DNA of 64,000 nucleotides from JALHFZ01 sp963674625 (GTDB lineage Bacteria; Synergistota; Synergistia; Synergistales; Aminobacteriaceae): contig CAXXXO010000001.1 in assembly GCA_963674625.2 (NCBI GenBank), positions 1 to 64,000 of the forward strand. The letters run 5' to 3'. Below are positions 60,131-64,000 of this stretch, in pieces. The position numbers were made by a program, and so were the translations under genes. Each line of letters starts with the position of its first letter. Position 1 is the stretch's first letter. The notes below the pieces were generated by a model that made no database searches, was not told where the DNA came from, and worked only from the letters and a program-made list of their open reading frames with translations.

Positions 60131-61111
60131 TTATTTTTTCTTGACTATTGTGCTGATGAACTCGCTGTAATCCTTCAGTGTTTTCATGGCAGCATCTCCT
60201 GAAACCCAGGTGACCACAGGAGTAAAACCTGCCTTTTCGATCTGTTCCTTAAATTCGGGATCATGGTGAACAGCGTAGAGGGCATCATAGACCTTTTTAA
60301 ATCTCTCCGGATGTTCGTCCAGGATCTTTCTGGTGGTACCGAGGCTTCTCATGGATGACAGATACGGAGCGGAAACGTCGTATTTCGGCTTCAGTATTTC
60401 ATCAAAGGTAGGTGCATCCGGCCAGGCGATATTTCTCTCCGGCCACATAACTCCGATGGCGTTGCTGAAATCCCTGAGCTCCTCATTGGAAACGACGGCG
60501 CCGAAATAGACGTCAATATGCTTCCCGAGGAAAGCGGATCTTCCGGGGCTGCCGTCGTAACGGACGAAGGCGACGTCAAGCTTGAACTTGTCGATCGTCC
60601 AGAGGGCAGCATATTCGGAGACTCCCGACGTGGCTCCTACACGGAGTTTTCCAGGGTTCTGCTTTGCATACTCAATGAAATCGGCAATGGTCTTGAAACC
60701 GGTCTCTTTCTGGGCATTCACGAGTGTCGGGTCAGAATTGACGATTGCCAATACGGCGAAGTCGTCGATGGTGAACGGAGCATTTTGAGTCAGATGGTTG
60801 AGAGCGAGGTGAGGCATACCCAAAATCCCCCAGGTATATCCGTCAGGAGCGGCATTCTGTATAAGCGTATGTCCGACCTGCATCGCCGCACCGGGGCGGC
60901 ATTCAACCAGCTGGGGAACCCCGAGGGCTTTCTCGAGCCCTTTTTCATAGAGACGCACTGTTCTTTCCATTGAACCGCCGGCTTCTCTTCCCACAATCCA
61001 GCGCATCGGTCTCCTGGGAAAATCATCCGCCGCCTCCACTATTCCTGCCGCGAAGATGAACAACACGCTTATAGCCATCAAAACCCGAAAGATCTTCCTG
61101 TTCGCTGCCAT
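60131..61111 (-). CDS. tctC: Tripartite tricarboxylate transporter substrate-binding protein
   Basis: 326 residues. ATG 61111 (MAANRKIFRVLMAISVLFIF) is chosen over ATG 61117 because GGAGGAATGATC gives it proper spacing. A signal peptide ends near GIVEA|ADDFP. The Bug-family fold shows RRPMRWIVGREAGGSMERTVRL, YTWGILGMPHLALNHLTQ and GKLRVGATSGVSEYAALW. The usual PGG-x-x-D loop reads REAGGSMER here, with no Asp, so ligand preference may differ from citrate-type relatives. It is the first gene of the operon. Confidence 0.88.
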   Translation of the reverse strand: MAANRKIFRVLMAISVLFIFAAGIVEAADDFPRRPMRWIVGREAGGSMERTVRLYEKGLEKALGVPQLVECRPGAAMQVGHTLIQNAAPDGYTWGILGMPHLALNHLTQNAPFTIDDFAVLAIVNSDPTLVNAQKETGFKTIADFIEYAKQNPGKLRVGATSGVSEYAALWTIDKFKLDVAFVRYDGSPGRSAFLGKHIDVYFGAVVSNEELRDFSNAIGVMWPERNIAWPDAPTFDEILKPKYDVSAPYLSSMRSLGTTRKILDEHPERFKKVYDALYAVHHDPEFKEQIEKAGFTPVVTWVSGDAAMKTLKDYSEFISTIVKKK

Positions 61112-61134
61112 GATCATTCCTCCTTCTTAAAATG

Positions 61135-61160
61135 CCTTTGGCCATTTCTATGACCAAAGG
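61135..61160. promoter_or_regulatory. Inverted repeat upstream of tctC, possible operator
   Basis: CCTTTGG (61135-61141) and CCAAAGG (61154-61160) form a dyad with a 12-base centre, about 25 bases before tctC. The rest of the gap to 61428 is AT-rich and holds no gene I can support. Confidence 0.4.
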
Positions 61161-61428
61161 ACGAAATACTCCCATATTTGCATTCTTACAGACAAATGGC
61201 AGGTAAAACAATGTTATTAAGGAGTACTAGACTTTGCATTCCTTCAAAAAAACTGATAATTGTATAAGGAAATTAAGAGGGGGATAGCAACGCATCTGAT
61301 CTTTAATATCATATATTTAACTTGAAAGGCAAAAAAAGTCAAGAGAGCATTTTTTCCCTGGCGGCCCTTTGCTTTTCCCGCCGCTCCGGAGTACCATCGG
61401 TTCACGAACGCAGTGAAGGAGGAATTCC

Positions 61429-62121
61429 ATGTTCCGTAGCGTAATTTTTGACTTTGACATGACTCTCGTGGACTCGAGCTGGGCCATCCGTGACACCATG
61501 AACAGGCTTGCTGCGCTGAGAGGGCTTCCCGAGGTCAGCCGGGAACAGGTCCTGTCCGTGATCGGCCTTCCCATCCGGGAGTCGTGGCTGAAGGTCTGGG
61601 GGAGCTTCGAGGAGGAGTGGCTCACCGATTTCCGGGCCTTTTTTCTCGCCGACGAGTTCGCTGGGATTCATCCCTTTCCCGGTACTCTTCCGCTTCTCGA
61701 CGAGCTCGCCCTCCGGGGAATCGTCCTCGGCATCGCATCGAACCGGCAGCAGCCCGCCCATCCCCTGAAGGCCACGGGGCTCGGGAAATACTTCCGGGCC
61801 GTGGTGGGCATGGGGGACGTTCCCCTGGGAAAGCCCGCGCCGGACATGATCCTGAAGTGCATGGCCGATCTCGGCTGCGACAGCTTGTCCACCCTCTTCG
61901 TGGGGGATACCCTTGACGACGTCCGTGCCGCCCGGGATGCGGGGGTGCGCTCCGTCGGTCTGACCACCGGAAACGCCGCCCGGGAAGACCTGCTTGCCGC
62001 AGGAGCATGGCGGGTGATCGATTCTCTCGAAGAACTTCTTCCCCTTCTCGATGGGGAAGAAGAGGCCGCCTCCGCCATTCAGAAAGCTTCGCCCTCTTCC
62101 GGAAAGGAGGAAGCGAAATGA
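61429..62121 (+). CDS. HAD-superfamily phosphatase (phosphoglycolate phosphatase/PpaX-like)
   Basis: 230 residues. Motif I is VIFDFDMTLVDSSWAI (nucleophile Asp and general-acid Asp), a helical cap follows, motif II is GIASNRQ, motif III is the Lys in LGKPAPDMIL, and motif IV is FVGDTLDDVRAARDAGVRSVG. The substrate is probably a small phosphate ester. It overlaps the next gene by 4 bp, a coupling I cannot explain functionally. Confidence 0.88.
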   Translation: MFRSVIFDFDMTLVDSSWAIRDTMNRLAALRGLPEVSREQVLSVIGLPIRESWLKVWGSFEEEWLTDFRAFFLADEFAGIHPFPGTLPLLDELALRGIVLGIASNRQQPAHPLKATGLGKYFRAVVGMGDVPLGKPAPDMILKCMADLGCDSLSTLFVGDTLDDVRAARDAGVRSVGLTTGNAAREDLLAAGAWRVIDSLEELLPLLDGEEEAASAIQKASPSSGKEEAK

Positions 62122-63941
62122 AATCTGACAGGAAACTCAATCGGCTGGCAGGGGAAAAATCCCCCTACCTGCTGCAGCACGCCTCAAACCCCGTGGACTG
62201 GTATCCCTGGGGGGATGAGGCCTTCGAGAAAGCCCGGAAGGAGGACCGCCCTCTCTTCGTCTCCATCGGCTATGCCACCTGCCACTGGTGCCATGTGATG
62301 GAGGACGAATCCTTCAGCGACGAAGAGTGCGCCTCTCTCCTGAACGACTGCTGCGTCTCCGTGAAGGTGGATCGGGAGGAACGGCCCGACATCGACGGAA
62401 CCTTCATGGCCGTCTGCCAGATGATGAACGGAAATGGCGGATGGCCCCTGAACGTGATGCTCACGCCGGAAGGGCTGCCCTTTTTCGCCGGGACCTACCT
62501 GCCGAAGCGGGGGAGCGCGGGACGCCCGGGGATCGTGGACCTGGTTCCGAGGGTGAAATGGCTCTGGAAGACCCAGCGAGACCAGGTGGAGCAGTCGGCG
62601 AAGAGCATCGCCGAAACGCTCCTGAACGCTGCGAATCCCGAACCGGGATCAATCCCCGGCTCTGCGGTCATAAGCGCCGCATACCGGGAGATGGAGGGCT
62701 CCTTCGACGCCGAGTGGGGAGGTTTTTCTTCAGAGCCGAAGTTCCCCATGGCCTCATGGCTCCTCTTCCTTTTTACCTACGGGCAGAGAATGGGAGAGGA
62801 AAGGGCCTTCGCCATGGTGGACAAGACCATGGAGGCCCTGTGGAAGGGGGGAATCCACGACCATCTCGGCGGAGGGTTCGCCCGGTATGCCACGGACCGC
62901 CAGTGGAACTTTCCCCACTTCGAGAAGATGCTCTACGACCAGGCTCTGCTCCTCTACGGGGCCGCAGAGTTTCAGAGCAGGGGAAAAAAGAGCCTCTACG
63001 AGGCCTTCGCCGACGACATCGCCGGCTTTGTCCTCCGGGAGATGACCTCCCCCGACGGGGGGTTCTACTCCGCCTTCGACGCGGACAGCGAAGGGGAGGA
63101 GGGAAAGTACTACCTCTGGACGGAGGAGGAGATCCGTTCCCTTCTTCCCGCAGAGGAGGCGGGGATCTTTCTGAGCGTCTACGGCGCCCGGAAGGGGGGA
63201 AACTTCCGCAACGAGGTGACGGGGCGCATTCTCGGAGACAACGTTCTTTACCTTGCCATGCCACTGCAGGAGGCGGCGTCGAAATTTTCTCTGGAACCGC
63301 CGAAGCTCGCCTCTCTTCTGGCCTCCGCCCGGGTCCGGCTGCTGGAGGCCCGGAAGAAGCGCACCCCTCCGCTTCTCGACGATAAAATCCTCACCGACTG
63401 GAACGGTCTTATGATCGCCGCCCTTGCCCGGGCAGGTGCAGTCTTCTCCCGGCCCGAGTGGATCACTGCGGCCCAGAAGGCGGCCCGTTTCGTCGATACG
63501 AAGCTTCGGGACAAAGAAGGCAGGCTGCTGCACCGCTTCCGGGGAAAAGAAGCATCCATCCCCGGTTTCCTCGACGATTACGCTTTTCTTATCTGGGGGC
63601 TTCTCGAGCTGGGAGCCGCCACGGGGAAAGGGGGGTACGGCGACAGCGCTGGAGTTTTCTTCGACGCCGCCCGAAAAGACCTGGAGGACCGGAAGAAGGG
63701 AGGGTTCTTCACATCCCGGGGGGATGATCCCCACCTCTTCCTCCGGCGAAAGGAGGCCTACGACGGGGCCATTCCCTCGGGCAATGCCGTCATGCTGGCG
63801 AACGCCCTCCGCCTGGCATCTCTTCCGGGCCGGAAGGACTGCACCTCCGTTGCCAGAAGCATCGCCGAGGCCTTCGGAAAGGGAACGGAGCAGTATCCTC
63901 TCTCCCACGCCTGGCTGCTCGCATCGGTGATGAAGCTCTAG
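62118..63941 (+). CDS. YyaL/DUF255 thioredoxin-domain protein
   Basis: 607 residues from ATG 62118, with GGAGGAAGCGAA upstream. It opens with the family block KSPYLLQHASNPVDWYPWGD, then the redox-like ATCHWCHVMEDESF and VKVDREERPDIDGTFM, GGWPLNVMLTPEGLPFFAGT, and an alpha/alpha-barrel region with GGIHDHLGGGFARYATDRQW, HFEKMLYDQALLLYG and AFDADSEGEEGKYY. It is somewhat shorter than typical members. The family resembles N-acylglucosamine epimerase barrels fused to thioredoxin; its biochemical role is not established. Confidence 0.88.
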   Translation: MKSDRKLNRLAGEKSPYLLQHASNPVDWYPWGDEAFEKARKEDRPLFVSIGYATCHWCHVMEDESFSDEECASLLNDCCVSVKVDREERPDIDGTFMAVCQMMNGNGGWPLNVMLTPEGLPFFAGTYLPKRGSAGRPGIVDLVPRVKWLWKTQRDQVEQSAKSIAETLLNAANPEPGSIPGSAVISAAYREMEGSFDAEWGGFSSEPKFPMASWLLFLFTYGQRMGEERAFAMVDKTMEALWKGGIHDHLGGGFARYATDRQWNFPHFEKMLYDQALLLYGAAEFQSRGKKSLYEAFADDIAGFVLREMTSPDGGFYSAFDADSEGEEGKYYLWTEEEIRSLLPAEEAGIFLSVYGARKGGNFRNEVTGRILGDNVLYLAMPLQEAASKFSLEPPKLASLLASARVRLLEARKKRTPPLLDDKILTDWNGLMIAALARAGAVFSRPEWITAAQKAARFVDTKLRDKEGRLLHRFRGKEASIPGFLDDYAFLIWGLLELGAATGKGGYGDSAGVFFDAARKDLEDRKKGGFFTSRGDDPHLFLRRKEAYDGAIPSGNAVMLANALRLASLPGRKDCTSVARSIAEAFGKGTEQYPLSHAWLLASVMKL

Positions 63942-63962
63942 GACGGATCGGCCCCATCGGTT

Positions 63963-63995
63963 GGGGCGTCTCCGCAGGAATCGCGGAGGCGTCCC
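63963..63995 (+). terminator. Terminator-like hairpin at window end
   Basis: A 13-bp stem (63963-63975 with 63983-63995, two G-U pairs) with a 7-base loop lies 21 bases after the YyaL stop and is followed by ATTTC at the window edge. The downstream U tract, if any, is outside the window. Confidence 0.65.
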
Positions 63996-64000
63996 ATTTC

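Noticed and set aside
1..64000. CRISPR arrays, rRNA and tRNA genes
   Set aside because: No regularly spaced repeats with unique spacers, no rRNA-conserved stretches and no CCA-ended cloverleaf with a TTCRA loop were seen on either strand by eye.

Overview
The window is a GC-rich bacterial chromosomal segment with no rRNA, tRNA or CRISPR array. The gene mix suggests an anaerobic, amino-acid-fermenting bacterium with a Gram-negative type surface polysaccharide. The evidence is IorAB indolepyruvate:ferredoxin oxidoreductase, a tripartite tricarboxylate transporter, AddAB, RemB next to GyrB, and an ABC-transporter-exported O-polysaccharide locus. Synergistota would fit, but that is an inference from content and not a measured placement.

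Layout. (1) 1-3.6 kb: lysine/arginine genes dapH, lysC and argD and a GNAT acetyltransferase, all recognisable and all broken by single-base frameshifts. (2) 3.7-15.3 kb: a mosaic, partly AT-rich surface-sugar island. It holds rmlA, rffA, a WbqC-like gene, three methyltransferases, a GtrB-like GT2, a NeuD-like acetyltransferase, a pair of small DMT flippase-like proteins and a large polytopic membrane protein. Among them lie relics of a KASIII, an acyl carrier protein, a second GT2, an IS5-type transposase and a duplicated WbqC tail. It opens with an in-frame chimera of an aldo/keto reductase head and an RmlB tail. (3) 15.7-24.7 kb: a second polysaccharide unit with manC, wzm, wzt, a shortened WbdD-like protein, a 1047-residue multi-module glycosyltransferase and gmd. 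(4) 24.7-31.8 kb: a reverse-strand glycosylation operon running from an initiating sugar transferase through two GT4s, a UDP-glucuronate decarboxylase-like enzyme and a GT2 to a polytopic membrane protein.

(5) 32-34 kb: small envelope proteins (DUF883, holin-like DUF1469 and DUF1328) and an Asp/Glu racemase. (6) 34.3-41 kb: a complete phosphate module pstSCAB-phoU-phoB-phoR behind 11-bp-phased Pho-box repeats. (7) 41-45.7 kb: a gutted chemotaxis receptor, a small membrane protein, gyrB-remB and a YitT protein. (8) 45.7-52.2 kb: addAB, in which both subunits carry the four-cysteine nuclease signature. (9) 52.3-55.1 kb: a small exported protein with an in-frame TGA followed by a SECIS-like hairpin (candidate selenoprotein), then iorAB. 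(10) 55.2-61.1 kb: a reverse operon tctC-tctB-tctA-aconitase-type large and small subunits-aldolase/VOC fusion, probably for uptake and breakdown of an organic acid. (11) 61.4-64 kb: a HAD phosphatase and a YyaL/DUF255 thioredoxin-domain protein.

The observations I would check first are the TGA/hairpin gene at 52.3 kb, the aldolase-like protein lacking its Schiff-base lysine, the doubled Fe-S signature in AddAB, the duplicated modules of the large glycosyltransferase, and the scar and chimera joints of the sugar island.
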